From the NCBI GenBank assembly GCA_963971575.1, contig OZ020618.1, positions 43,724,509 through 43,788,508 on the forward strand: a stretch of 64,000 nt of DNA, read 5' to 3'. Positions 1 to 9,085 of the stretch are shown here, one piece after another; position 1 is the stretch's first letter; each line of letters opens with the position of its first letter. The position numbers and the translations under genes are program-made. This stretch comes from Liopterus haemorrhoidalis. Its lineage: Eukaryota; Arthropoda; Insecta; Coleoptera; Dytiscidae. The notes beneath the pieces were generated by a model. The model made no database searches and was not told where the DNA came from. It saw only the letters and a program-made list of their open reading frames with translations.

Positions 1-199
1 TTACATTCAGATCCTGGGCAGCGTATGCAATATTTGGTTATATTTGTCATGTTGCATTCTGATATTAGATTGAGTCTCTGGAACTTTGAATTTATTAATA
101 TTTAATGGAGTTCGTGGTATGATTTAAGTTTATATTATTTACAAGATGATAACCTAGAACTCATCAACTCTTGCCGTCCCATAATAAGGTCAGACCTCA

Positions 200-372
200 G
201 AGTATTATTTTTTGTAATCACTTTTTTTATTTTTCAATTTAATTTTTTTTAAACCACAGAACAGGACTAAATATGTCTATTAAACTGCGACTTACAAACA
301 TCCATGACCTAACCAAGATTCGAACCCGGGATCTTTGGCACGTAACACGTTCGCGGGCAGTTTTGTACAATG
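200..372 (-). repeat. tRNA-derived SINE (probable)
   Basis: On the minus strand a polymerase III B-box-like sequence, GGGTTCGAATCTTGG, lies at about 317-331, followed downstream by an A/T-rich tail at about 200-255. The upstream part resembles a tRNA anticodon arm, but the A box is not clear. The arrangement resembles the better SINE at 29742-29905, including an AATTTAATT-like tail segment. No target duplication was found. The remaining sequence from 1 to 535 shows no coding similarity. Confidence 0.5.
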
Positions 373-543
373 AGATGTACCCAAAATGTCACTTTTTTAG
401 ATTTTTGTTTATATAGGACAATTTACTATGTTTGGTATGTTCCTGATAGGACAGTTTATACTAGTTTTCATCTACTTAAATGGATTAAAACCTGCCCCAG
501 CCGTCATTTGTATATTTGAATAAAAAAGTAGGACGGTTTAGAC

Positions 544-1101
544 CAGGGGTACTCAACCTTTTCATACCTACTGCCCACTTTAGCATCTCTATTGGTAGAA
601 AAATTTTCATACTTCCCACTTGTTGTATAATAATAATAACTTATCAAATATTTTCGCAAAATTTAGCTGCAAAAATCTTTATAAAATAACTTACTGCATC
701 ATCTCTTATTATTAAACACAACAAATATACATGCACCAAAACGTGGCAACGTTGGATGTCACAAAGTACTCTGTGTAACACAGTACTCACACTTTAGCGC
801 CATTTAGTTTCATGTAAAGTGAACTAAACTTGTGCGCGGGCGACAAAAATTGTATATTTTGAGAAATTTAACTATAAACAGTAAAGAATTTTATGAAAAC
901 TTAATGAAAATGTTTTTCAATAATGCTATGAAATTTTTTTAAATAATACTTTAAAAAAATTCCATTTTAATGTTTTTAAAACGTCAATTAAATTAAAAAA
1001 AAAAAACGGAAAGTAGCCAGCATTGGACAAAACCCCTACCGCCCACCAAAAAATTCCTACCACCTACTAGTGGGCGGTAGGGACCAGGTTGAGTACCACT
1101 G
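544..1101. mobile_element. hAT non-autonomous element (MITE), 558 bp
   Basis: Terminal inverted repeats start CAGGGGTACTCAACC on the left; the right end reads CAGTGGTACTCAACC on the opposite strand, and similarity continues into a TACYGCCCACT block. The element is flanked by a perfect 8-bp duplication GTTTAGAC at 536-543 and 1102-1109. CAG-beginning TIRs with 8-bp duplications are the hAT hallmark. The interior is AT-rich and has no transposase, so movement would need a transposase supplied from elsewhere. Confidence 0.9.
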
Positions 1102-1109
1102 GTTTAGAC

Positions 1110-1497
1110 CGTCATGACCTGAGCTAGGAAAAATATTCGACGGCTATAGCCGTACTGACCGCGAACGTGGTAAAGAAGGAGCGCTACCTCTGGCTACCAA
1201 GGCCGACATTTAATAAACTTTTCCAAATTTATCAATGGTTGGTGAGAAAATCAGTGCTCCACTGAACTATACATAATAAACATAAAATATTTGAGGAAGA
1301 TAATAATATAAACCCTGGTTGTTCCTATTGGTAGTTAACAGCATCTCAAATATTGTTAGTAATTCCGAGTGAAATTTTTGCTGTGACGTAAATTTTCCTC
1401 GCGACTCCGACTCCCCATCCCTGGTTTTGACAGCAAGATTGAATATATGAAAAAGTGCTTCTGAGATAGGTGTAGAGCAGTTTTTAATAATTATCTA
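1110..1497. other. Intergenic, nothing recognised
   Basis: No open frame with recognisable similarity, no inverted repeat and no tandem repeat was seen between the hAT MITE and the pogo/Tigger element. Confidence 0.5.
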
Positions 1498-1609
1498 CCG
1501 TAGTAGCCCAAATATAACGCGAAATTTTTTGACCAATTATTGTCTGTGAAAAAATTGACTCGCGCTAAATTCGAGGTCTAGGTAATAGAATGTTATACAA
1601 GCAACCCTT

Positions 1610-1935
1610 CTTATTAGTACGCCTATGCCTCCACACCACCATGAGAAAGGTGAAAAAACGGTCTTATTGAAATCAACTGGTTACGATAAGTCCAGAATTA
1701 CTGTAATCCTTGCCGCTACTGCTGATGGACAGAAGCTTCGACCTTACGATATATTGAAACGTAAAACAAAGCAAAAAGAAAAACTGCATCCAGAATCATT
1801 TTTTGGGCCCAACAAAAAGGTTGGATGACACAGGAATTGGTATTAGACAGATTGAATGTGATATGCGGATAACGGCCAGGTTTTCTGAGAAAACCTCGCT
1901 CCTTGATGCATTTCAAGGTCACCTTACATCAGGTG
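1610..1935 (+). pseudogene. pogo/Tigger transposase, central DDE fragment
   Basis: Translation gives the familiar Tigger/jerky-type sequence around the first catalytic strands: KTVLLKSTGYDKSRITVIL, then ATADGQKLRPY and ILKRKT. A frame change near 1826 leads to GWMTQELVLDRL and then, past a stop, to a segment ending in AFQGHL. In the family this is followed by the second half of the DDE domain, found here only after the LTR element, from 4088. Stops and frameshifts make it a pseudogene. No DNA-binding domain precedes it. Confidence 0.85.
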
Positions 1936-2250
1936 TGTAATATCTTGTATATTATGTATTAGTTGGCGCTAATAATTTATATTGTTATTGGCGTAACTAG
2001 GAAAAGAAATATGTTTATTGTATTGTATTTTGTTAATTTACATTCAGGAGGGTGAAACTCTAATGGCAAAACGAAAACCATATTACGTTCCATAACCCAA
2101 CACGAATAGCGCCCCAGTCGCTGCCAGTCGCTATAGCTACGTGCATGACAGGATGTTGCCTGTTACGGCTTCTGTCATTAGCGTCAAAATCTGTAATTAG
2201 TGTCAAAATCGTCTTCTGTCATTTTGTAATTTCATTGTTTAATTCGGAAA

Positions 2251-2424
2251 ATGGGTGTTAAATGCTTTGTAGTGGGGTGTGATAGTAGTGAACCTACAAG
2301 ATATCGCTTTCCAAACCCGAAGACACGTGTGGCTCCAGAATTGTATAAAACGTGGATGAGGAACATTGGAAATCCAAAATTGGATGGTTTGTTCATGGAA
2401 ATGTCTATAAATATTAAGTATTAG
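2251..2424 (+). CDS. Truncated THAP-domain protein (P-like transposase N-terminus)
   Basis: A 57-codon frame starts MGVKCFVVGC and contains the first half of a C2CH THAP finger: Cys5 and Cys10 (C-x4-C), an R-F-P segment at residues 19-21 and Trp35. The later Cys-x2-His pair is not present before the stop. THAP fingers bind DNA, and in P transposases they recognise the element's own ends. The frame could be a first exon, since GT follows the LDG codons near 2388, but no second exon is visible. The start was chosen because it precedes the conserved first Cys by four residues. Confidence 0.6.
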   Translation: MGVKCFVVGCDSSEPTRYRFPNPKTRVAPELYKTWMRNIGNPKLDGLFMEMSINIKY

Positions 2425-2523
2425 TAAATATTATGTTATATGTTAGTCTACTTAATAAATAATTATTTCTGCTAGTTATTGTTTTTCTGTTTCTGTATAA
2501 TTCCTGACTGCTTGTTCTTAATT

Positions 2524-2674
2524 GTAAACATAATTAAATGTTATTATTAAATGATACAATGTTATGATTTATTTTGTCTATTTTTAATATTGTTGTCGTT
2601 AATAATATTAAAAATAGACAAAATAAATCATAATAATTGTTTCATTTAATAATAACATTTAATTATGCTTACAA
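2524..2674. repeat. Long inverted repeat inside the P-like element
   Basis: About 68 bp at 2524-2592 is nearly complementary to 2602-2674, separated by roughly 10 bases. Shared blocks include TGATTTATTTTGTCTATTTT. Transcribed, this would give a long near-perfect hairpin. It may be a foldback insertion or an arm duplication made during an interrupted repair of the element. Confidence 0.85.
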
Positions 2675-2899
2675 CTATATCCACTGAAGCATTTGAAATA
2701 CCCGCGAAAACCCAACCCTTTCCTCCCCTACCAATTTTAGTTCCATAACCCAACAACTACAGCGCTAATTTGGTTTCAAAAAATATAACGGCAGTTTCGC
2801 ATCTATTTCCTTCTTTATCTATGTTTACATTTTGACGTATATAAATAAATATCTATAAAATATACTCTCCTGATTCATTACTCCACATTATTACATTTT

Positions 2900-2912
2900 T
2901 GGCGACGAGGAC
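2900..2912 (+). other. Probable primer-binding site
   Basis: TGGCGACGAGGAC lies four bases after the 5' LTR. A TGGCGAC-type site is common just downstream of Ty3/gypsy LTRs. I did not assign the priming tRNA. Confidence 0.6.
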
Positions 2913-2996
2913 AAACAGTAAAATAAATTGTTGCAGACAAGGCGTATGTAACAAGATTTAAAAAAAAATTAAACCAAGGCGGTTTATTTTACAATA

Positions 2997-3734
2997 ATGC
3001 CAAGAAAAGAAGGAGGCAAATCAAGCGGAATCGTTACAGAAAATGTTCCAGAAATTAGAGTTTTTGGAAATATTGGCTATATTTCTAAATTTCGTATTAA
3101 TGATGATTGGCGAATTTACCAAGAAAGACTCGAACAATATTTTCTGGCTAATGCTATTACTAAAGAAAGAAAAGTGGCTGTACTACTAACTGTAGTTGGT
3201 GAGCAACCATACAGAATATTAAGAGATCTTTGTCACCCAGAAGTACCTAGTTCAAAATCGTTCGAAGATCTTTGTGAGCTACTGAAAACACAATTTTCAC
3301 TAAGAGTTTCAATTTTCAGAAAACGTATTGAATTTTACAATCTCGCACAAAAAGAAAACGAAACAATTAATAACTGGTATGCTAGAGTGAAGAATGCAGC
3401 AGCAGTTTGTGAATTTGGAACTTCATTAGAAAATGCTTTAAAAGACAAATTCATTACTGGTTTATTACGAGGGCATATTTTGGATAAAATGTGCGAAGAA
3501 AGTCCAACGAAGAGTTTGAAAGACTTATTGGAATTAGCGTTAGCAAAAGAGGCGGCGTGGAAGCATCAAGTTCAAGAAATAACGTTTAAAGGAGAGGTTG
3601 TCTATGTTAAGGATTATAGAAATCCAAATAAAAGGATTTGGCAGAAGGGCAGAGTAGAGGAAGTTTTAGGACAAAGAACTTACATGGTTCGTTTAGTAAA
3701 TGAATCCATGTTGTGGAAAAGGCATTTGGATTAA
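2997..3734 (+). CDS. Gag-integrase C-terminus fusion frame of the gypsy element
   Basis: This is a 245-codon open frame. Residues about 35-190 look like Ty3/gypsy gag (capsid-like region with DDWRIYQERLEQYF, a conserved LLTVVG and a CEFG motif). From about residue 198 the sequence changes to the tail of pol: GEVVYVKDYRNPNKRIWQKG to RHLD, the C-terminal chromatin- or DNA-binding end of gypsy integrase. Everything between (zinc knuckle, protease, RT, RNase H, integrase core) is absent, yet the frame is kept across the junction near 3585. It may be chance, or a short fusion maintained for a time. The start ATG lies about 100 bp after the LTR, as expected for gag. Confidence 0.8.
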   Translation: MPRKEGGKSSGIVTENVPEIRVFGNIGYISKFRINDDWRIYQERLEQYFLANAITKERKVAVLLTVVGEQPYRILRDLCHPEVPSSKSFEDLCELLKTQFSLRVSIFRKRIEFYNLAQKENETINNWYARVKNAAAVCEFGTSLENALKDKFITGLLRGHILDKMCEESPTKSLKDLLELALAKEAAWKHQVQEITFKGEVVYVKDYRNPNKRIWQKGRVEEVLGQRTYMVRLVNESMLWKRHLD

Positions 3735-3860
3735 ATCATTAAAGCAAATGATAAAATTATTAAAAGTAATAAATCATTTTCCAGTAGTAGTACTAATACT
3801 TTCTTTGCTAGGCCAAAAAGAGAAAATAGAAGACCACCCTTAAGACTAAATTATTCATAA

Positions 3861-3876
3861 CTTAAGGGGAAGGAAT
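3861..3876 (+). other. Polypurine tract of the gypsy element
   Basis: CTTAAGGGGAAGGAAT directly precedes the 3' LTR. A purine-rich tract in this position normally primes plus-strand DNA synthesis. Confidence 0.65.
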
Positions 3877-4087
3877 TGTAATATCTTGTATATTATGTAT
3901 TAGTTGGGGCTAATATATTACATTGTTATTGGCGTAATAATAATAATAATAATAATAATAACAATATCTTAGTAACTAGGAAAAGAAATATGTTTATTGT
4001 ACTGTATTTTGTTAATTTACATTTTGATGTATATAAATAAATATCTATAAAATATACTCTCTTGGTTCATTACTCCACATTATTACA
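3877..4087 (+). repeat. 3' LTR with TAA microsatellite
   Basis: This is a complete 211-bp LTR from TGTAAT to TTACA. Compared with the 5' LTR it carries about 38 extra bases made of a TAA repeat and an AACAATATCTTAG segment at about 3935-3972. It serves as the empty-site reference for the P-like insertion in the other LTR. Confidence 0.9.
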
Positions 4088-4425
4088 AGGTGTTAAAGAA
4101 AAAATTCAGGCATTTAATTCTAATAAAAACAGGTGGTATGACACCTCAGTTGCAAGTCTTGGATGTGGTGATCGATAAACCTTTTAAAGACAAGAATTGG
4201 GTATTATCGGGAAATCACCTATTAGCACCTTCAGGAAAAACTAAGAAATCCGCAGACTCACTTTTAGGAGAATGGATTGCGACCGCCTGGCACAAGATCG
4301 AACCTGAATCGATAGTGATGTTTTAAGAAATGCTGCATTTCAAATAATTTAAATGGGTCTGAAGATGACATTTTATGGGAGACTGAAAGCGAGCATACTA
4401 ACGATACCGATGCGATTTTCGGAAT
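4088..4425 (+). pseudogene. pogo/Tigger transposase, C-terminal fragment
   Basis: The frame continues the transposase interrupted by the LTR element: GGMTPQLQVLDVVIDKPFKD is the conserved end of the DDE domain (usually TSVLQPLDVSINKPFK in relatives). After a frame change near 4322 it reads KCCISNNLNGSEDDILWE and an acidic tail. The same tail type occurs in the MITE at 38936-39616. The AGGTG at 4088-4092 is the duplicated target, so five bases are repeated relative to the intact gene. Confidence 0.85.
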
Positions 4426-4487
4426 CCTTTTTTTTCAAATATTTTCATAAAAAATTTTAGTGTCGCGTTAAATTCGGGTTAATACGG

Positions 4488-5064
4488 TAATTGAAAATAA
4501 TCATTACTAAACCAAGCAAAAGTATCTAATTAGACAGGCAATTATACATATAAACTCCTTGTGACTTGTTAATGAATTTATAATATATTTATATTTGAAC
4601 TGATCCTATCAAATGAAACAATTTATGATTGAATAATCGTGCAATCCGTTTCCATTGGAAACACATCGAAGTTTGTAATTAAGATAGTAATAGGAACCGT
4701 GGAGAAGTGAATCCTGTTGGATTGCAGGTGCGTTATTGACATGCAATTTGATCGGAGATAATCTGCAGTTTTGCCAACTTCAAACAACTAATTACATCAT
4801 CAATTTACTAAACACGTGCAAGTACGTTTACATTAGTAATCTCCGACTCATTAATGCAATACCGGTGTTTTCAAACTTTACTCGTCTGTCGTCTACTGAC
4901 ACGTGGCATGCAAATTTAATATGGAAATACATCATTGAATTTTTAATTTAACAGAAATAATAATTTTCATTACTTTTATCGTCTAATAAAATATCTGTTC
5001 GTCTCTTATGGACATTCAGTGGCAAGTCGTGAGTTTAATACAAGTTACCTTTTTTGGTTTAGGC
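4488..5064. other. Intergenic, nothing recognised
   Basis: AT-rich sequence without a repeat structure or a coding signal that I can defend. An open stretch at 4736-4951 has no family features. Confidence 0.5.
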
Positions 5065-5410
5065 CAGCGTTTCCCAAGCGGTGGTTCGCGGGGTGTACAA
5101 ATAGGGTTCGTGAAAATAATATTGTAATGGCGGAATTTTAAAGAAAATTGAACGCATAAAAACAAATTAAAAATGAATATCCTGTTCTGTCAAAAACAAG
5201 CCATTGAAATTCTATTACCCTTTTGCACAACATATACTTATCTGAAAGATAAATACAGAAACAGGTAGAACCTGATCTAAGACTGAAATTGTCGGATATT
5301 GAGCCAAACTTTGAATTGCTTTGTTCCATCAAACAGCCACAAATATCCCATTTAACTCTTTGTTCCATCAAACTGCCACAAATATCCCATTTAACTAAGA
5401 GTTTTTTCAA
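5065..5410 (+). mobile_element. hAT element, 5' end joined to transposase C-terminal remnant
   Basis: The left end CAGCGTTTCCCAAGCGGTGG is a typical hAT terminus. About 170 bp downstream the plus strand reads KDKYRNR and then EPDLRLKLSDIEPNFELLCS, resembling the C-terminal region of ZBED/SCAND-type hAT transposases. A stop and frame changes mean it is inactive. No matching right end was found nearby, so the element is incomplete or its end has decayed. Confidence 0.6.
5319..5396 (+). repeat. 39-bp tandem duplication inside the hAT remnant
   Basis: Two copies of a 39-bp unit starting CTTTGTTCCATCAAAC sit head to tail with one difference (AACAGCC or AACTGCC). The unit is 13 codons and duplicates the CSIK-PQISHLT part of the hAT reading frame without shifting it. 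Confidence 0.9.
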
Positions 5411-5595
5411 ATTTAACGTATTCTTAACTAAGAACCAGTTGGTTTGTTGAATTGATTTTGTATTAATTTTTTATAGCTATCATTTTAGTCTTATTAATGT
5501 TTGTACATGGAAAATATGGAAAATAATTGTTCTACCAAATTTTATTGTTTTTTTTCCCTGTCATTAAGGACTACATAGTTATATTTTGAGCTTAA

Positions 5596-6428
5596 TGCCT
5601 CATTTTCATGCGGGTGTTGGAAGTGTGGAACAAAAAATTCAACCAATAGGATCGCTTTATTTTGAAAAAACCCGTACCATGGTATCGTAGGCGCGGTGTT
5701 ACAAGCGCGGTGTCGCAAGTTCAGAAATTTCAACTCTAGCGCCGGCCGCACCCTCGAAACCATAGAAACAGATATATTTTTTCGGAATGGTGAGATCTTT
5801 AGCGAGAAACTTATATTAATTTCCTAAAAAAAAAAAATTAAAAAAACGTAAATTGATGTAGCGAAATAGCGACTTTGTCGGAAGTCATAAAGTTTATTAT
5901 TATGGATTCAGTTTCAAATATCTGGTCTGCAGAAATGTCATGCAGTGGGTATACTAATAATAGACCCCCAAGTAAGGGCCAACAGAATCTTCATTCTAAA
6001 CTGTGATGTCAAATTTATTTCAGTAAAACAGATGTGTATTAAATTCTTTTCTTGTAATTGAAGTAACTGTCTGTGTACTTTGTGTCTCATTTCTTGCAAC
6101 AAGTTAAAATAATCACCCTGTTGGCGTCTGTTTTTATATATGGGGCGTACCCACCATTGCTTTTCTTCATATCGCATTAAGTCTAAATATGCATAAAAAA
6201 GAGCTAGACGTCTCCTTCGATTTGACGACATATTTAATGAAATTGAATAACCGTTTACTCCAAACACTTGTATAAACTTTTAGGTTAAATTTGGGTTATA
6301 TACAAATGTCAAAACCGAAAACGCGCCATTATCATGCCTCCAACCCCACCATGAAATTCGAACTTGTAAATATACCACCACGCCTCTCACCCCTGTCACG
6401 CCTTTGACACTACCATGAAAATGAGGCA
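5596..6428 (-). mobile_element. PIF/Harbinger-like element, internally deleted, 833 bp
   Basis: Perfect 15-bp inverted ends TGCCTCATTTTCATG (5596-5610 and, inverted, 6414-6428) are flanked by the 3-bp duplication TAA at 5593-5595 and 6429-6431. A three-base TWA target and the encoded transposase fragment on the minus strand fit PIF/Harbinger. The element is far shorter than an autonomous copy. Confidence 0.85.
5938..6267 (-). pseudogene. HARBI1-type transposase, N-terminal fragment
   Basis: The minus-strand frame starts near 6267 and contains RRRRLALFYAYLDL and then QWWVRPIYKNRRQQGDYFNL with LLQEMR. WWVRP followed by a G-x-(Y/F)-x-N-L segment is the conserved N-terminal region of PIF/Harbinger nucleases. 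The DDE core that should follow is not recognisable, and the last third of the frame looks shifted. Not functional. Confidence 0.8.
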
Positions 6429-6431
6429 TAA

Positions 6432-7145
6432 CAAGCCTTTTGATTTCAGCTCTTATTGTTGTAATAATAATAATAATATATTATAAGGTAGAGGCCTACA
6501 ATGAGGCGAGATGTTAACTCAACTGACAGTGCCCAAGAAGAGAGAGGAGACAGAAAGAGAAACCTAAATGATAAATTGAAACTGAAAAGTAATCTTTAAA
6601 GGAAACTGTCAAGGTTTATATTTCACATTTTCTTTTTTTCTATTAAATCAAATAAAACAAATATAAAATAAAATAAATCACGATAACACCTTGAAGCTAA
6701 AAGCAATATTTTGTTCTTGAAACATCATTTCCATTTCAATTTTTCATCATCCAGTATTTTTATATTTTTTGTAAAACGATAACCGATTTTACATTTCAGC
6801 AATCTTTATTTTGCTCGGATAACGGACATTGCACATCTGTTGAGTGTAACGTTTCATTGCGTCCGGAAAGTTGGTTCGAGAATTAAAACTTTGTGTATTA
6901 ATATTTATGACCAGATTGGATTGTTGCGTTATTGGATTTTCTAATTTAGGGTAAATTATTACTTTTGATTTAAAGCACAATTTTAATAATCGTTTGTTTC
7001 AAATAAAATTAAATTATGTTCTGAAATTCTAGAATTTTGGTAGTCCAGTTTATGTGTTCACAAAATATTTGAATCCACACAAAGCGAAGATGGTTCGAAC
7101 CATCTTCGTGAAAATCATGAAAGAAATCACTTAATTAATGAAACC
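6432..7145. other. Intergenic, with a TAA microsatellite at its start
   Basis: A short TAA repeat lies at about 6460-6480 and a perfect palindrome at 7085-7108 (listed separately). The segment near 6490-6560 shows weak likeness to 14990-15035 (ACAGTGCCCAAGAAG against ATAGTGCCCAAAAAAG), too short to classify. Confidence 0.4.
7085..7108. repeat. Perfect 24-bp palindrome
   Basis: CGAAGATGGTTCGAACCATCTTCG reads identically on both strands, centred on TTCGAA. It lies 40 bp left of the Tc1 element and outside its TIR. Confidence 0.95.
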
Positions 7146-7147
7146 TA

Positions 7148-8561
7148 CACTATCGGCCATAAGTCGAGAAACATTTTAAAAATTTGTAATATTTTTTGTT
7201 GAATGATAAATTTGATAATACAAATTTGATTTTTTGTAATCTTATTAGGAAGTAAGTCATTTAGAAAAAAGAAAAACGTTGTTTTCATAGATTTTACAAA
7301 AAGTTATACAATGTTTCAAAAACATAATGGGTCAAAAGTAGAGAAACAAATAAATATTATTAAAAATATAAATAAATTTTTCAAGATAGTTAGTAATGAC
7401 TGTAGCATCTTTTATACTTTATTACTTCCGCGCATCTATTATTCATAGATAGTAATAGTATATCTATTTTGAAATGATTTAATTTGTGCCATATGCCCCT
7501 TAGTGTCAAAAATAATTCGTCTTTATTTTTGTATTTTTTACTCCTATTTTTCTATCAATTTCATCCCAGAGGTCCTCTGTATGCTCTTAACCAATCTTTG
7601 ACAACTCCGTTAGTGTATTCGGGTAGTTGTCATGTAAAATCCACTTTAGGGACATGTTTTCTACAGCAAATGGTAACATACCACATTCCAATATATTTTT
7701 ATAATAAAATTTGTCCATTATACTGATTTTAATTAATGGACCCATACCGAAACCCGAGAAACATCCCCACACAATCACAATACCTCCACCGTGTTTTATA
7801 ATTGGTTTACTGTATTTTGGATCCATTATTTTGTTGATAAGACGTCGAACCCACTTCTTGCCATCGCAACCGAACAAATTAAATTTGCTCTCATCCGAAA
7901 AAGAACTGTTTTCCATTTTTTAACTGACCAGTTATATCCTGTTTTGCAAATTCTAATCTAGCCTTTCGATTCTTAGCAGATATTAAAGGCAGGTATGCAT
8001 CCTCGTAAGCCGGCATCTCTAAGACGACGTTTGATTGAAGTTAAAGACATATTTGGTTCATTTCCTTCGTCTAACAATTTTTTATATCCGATGATGACGC
8101 AAAAGGGTTCTTTATCGACAACATTTTATTTTATTTTATTTTTTATCAACAATTGAGTCAGTTTTTCTAGGTCAACCTGGTTTTGGTAGTGCTATTGCAC
8201 TATTTATTTCATTAAAATTTATTTTTCACCGTCATTATATATTTTTTTATTATCATTGCTTAAATATACCCCTTGGCATTTTTAAACTTCTAAATTATTA
8301 CCCAGAATACAAAATAATCAACTATTACAACAAGCTTCCTAAGTTATGATGAATAAAAATAATGTTTCTCTATTTATGGGCGAACAGGTTTCAATAATCT
8401 GTTGTAATTTTTATAACAAATATTTTTAAGAGCAGGTTCTATCTTATAATTTGTTGTTGCTGTACCGGGAATATAATTCAATTACATTTGTTATACTCAA
8501 ATCGGGATTTATGATAATAATTTAAAAAATAGTTTTGTTTCTCTACTTATAGCCCATGGGG
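7148..8561 (-). mobile_element. Tc1-like element, 1414 bp
   Basis: Inverted ends CACTATCGGCCATAAGTCGA and CCCCATGGGCTATAAGTAGA are both followed by GAAAC and flanked by TA (7146-7147 and 8562-8563). The length is in the Tc1 range. A decayed transposase lies on the minus strand. A solo copy of one end of the same family is at 45225-45262. Confidence 0.85.
7540..8110 (-). pseudogene. Tc1 transposase relic
   Basis: From about 8085 down the minus strand reads SLTSIKRRLRDAGLRG, ISAKNRKARLEFAKQ and WKTVLF, then a clean frame from 7916 with SDESKFNLFG (first catalytic Asp), KHGGGIVIVWGCFS, the ILHDN position (second Asp) and VKDWL. The frame then jumps to LWDEIDRKI near 7545-7571. The block that normally carries SPDLNPIE, with the third catalytic acid, is deleted. 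Cuts and frameshifts make it inactive. The N-terminal helix-turn-helix region upstream of 8110 is not recognisable. Confidence 0.88.
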
Positions 8562-8599
8562 TATATCATAAGATAAATAAAAGTCGAAGAATAGCACTG

Positions 8600-9085
8600 T
8601 TAGTACATGTTAGTATATGTTTGTCACTTTTAACTTTTTTATGGACCATAAAGCTCTCAAGGAGACAAACGCTTGGGATCATTATTTGCTGTGACGGTAA
8701 TCTTGATGTAGAAATATATAATGGACTATCAGCGACTGCTAAGTCATTTGGAAGCCTTAGAAAAAGATTATGGCTAAACCATAACCTCAAACTCAATACG
8801 AAACTTGCTTTCTATAAAGTTGTAGTGCTATCAACGCTTCTATTGGCATCAGAATCATAGACGCCGTATCGCCGACACTATCGCAGTTTGGATAGATTTC
8901 ATCAACGATGCCTAAGAACAATATTAAAAATAAAATAGCAGGATCACCTCGACTATATATCTGTTCTCAGTAGGGCCAACCCCAATAGTATTGAGTGTTT
9001 GCTCATACAAAACCAACTCAGATGTGTTGGATACATAATACGTATGCCAGGAGAACGCACTTTACTCTGAACTGCAAACTGGTGT
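8600..9085 (+). pseudogene. LINE reverse transcriptase, C-terminal domain relic
   Basis: The translation contains LGIIICCDGNLDVEIYNGLS, FGSLRKRLW and KLAFYKVVVLSTLLLASES, then after a stop TPYRRHYRSLDRFHQRCLR, ILKIK, QDHLDYISVLSRAN and LRCVGYIIRMP. This is the post-RT segment common in insect LINEs (the type often mislabelled craniofacial development protein 2). The strand is plus. The 5' part of the element is missing. Confidence 0.8.

Larger units (their letters stand above)
2045..2823 (+). mobile_element. P-element-like insertion, 779 bp
   Basis: This segment splits the 5' LTR and is flanked by an exact 8-bp duplication TTTACATT (2037-2044 and 2824-2831), confirmed by the uninterrupted 3' LTR. 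It encodes the start of a THAP zinc finger, the N-terminal domain of P-element transposases, and P elements make 8-bp duplications. The two ends, CAGGAGGGTG and CATAGATAAAG on the opposite strand, are poor inverted repeats, so the P assignment rests on the THAP start and the TSD length. A GTTCCATAACCCAACA direct repeat lies near each end, at about 2089 and 2740. Confidence 0.65.
1936..2895 (+). repeat. 5' LTR, interrupted by a P-like element
   Basis: The LTR consists of 1936-2044 and 2832-2895, 173 bp without the insertion and its second target copy. It matches the 3' LTR except for a TAA-repeat expansion there and a few substitutions. It starts TGTAATATC and ends TTACA. The 3' half holds the duplicated TTTACATT target of the inserted element. 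Confidence 0.9.
1936..4087 (+). mobile_element. Ty3/gypsy LTR retrotransposon, internally deleted
   Basis: Two LTRs (1936-2895 and 3877-4087) begin TGTAATATCTTG and end in ATTATTACA, and a 5-bp target duplication AGGTG flanks them at 1931-1935 and 4088-4092. Between the LTRs are a primer-binding-like site, one gag-like frame fused to the tail of pol, and a purine-rich tract. Protease, reverse transcriptase, RNase H and the integrase core are missing, so this copy could move only with proteins from a relative. It interrupts a pogo/Tigger transposase. Confidence 0.92.
1498..4487 (+). mobile_element. pogo/Tigger-like DNA transposon, host of a nested LTR element
   Basis: Inverted ends match: CCGTAGTAGCCCAAATATAA at 1498 against CCGTATTAACCCGAATTTAA on the opposite strand ending at 4487, each followed by CGCG. 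Flanking TA dinucleotides at 1496-1497 and 4488-4489 fit the TA duplication of Tc1/mariner/pogo elements. Without the 2.15-kb LTR insertion and its duplicated 5 bp, the element is only about 0.83 kb. It keeps two parts of the transposase catalytic region and lacks the N-terminal DNA-binding half, so it was already internally deleted. Confidence 0.85.
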
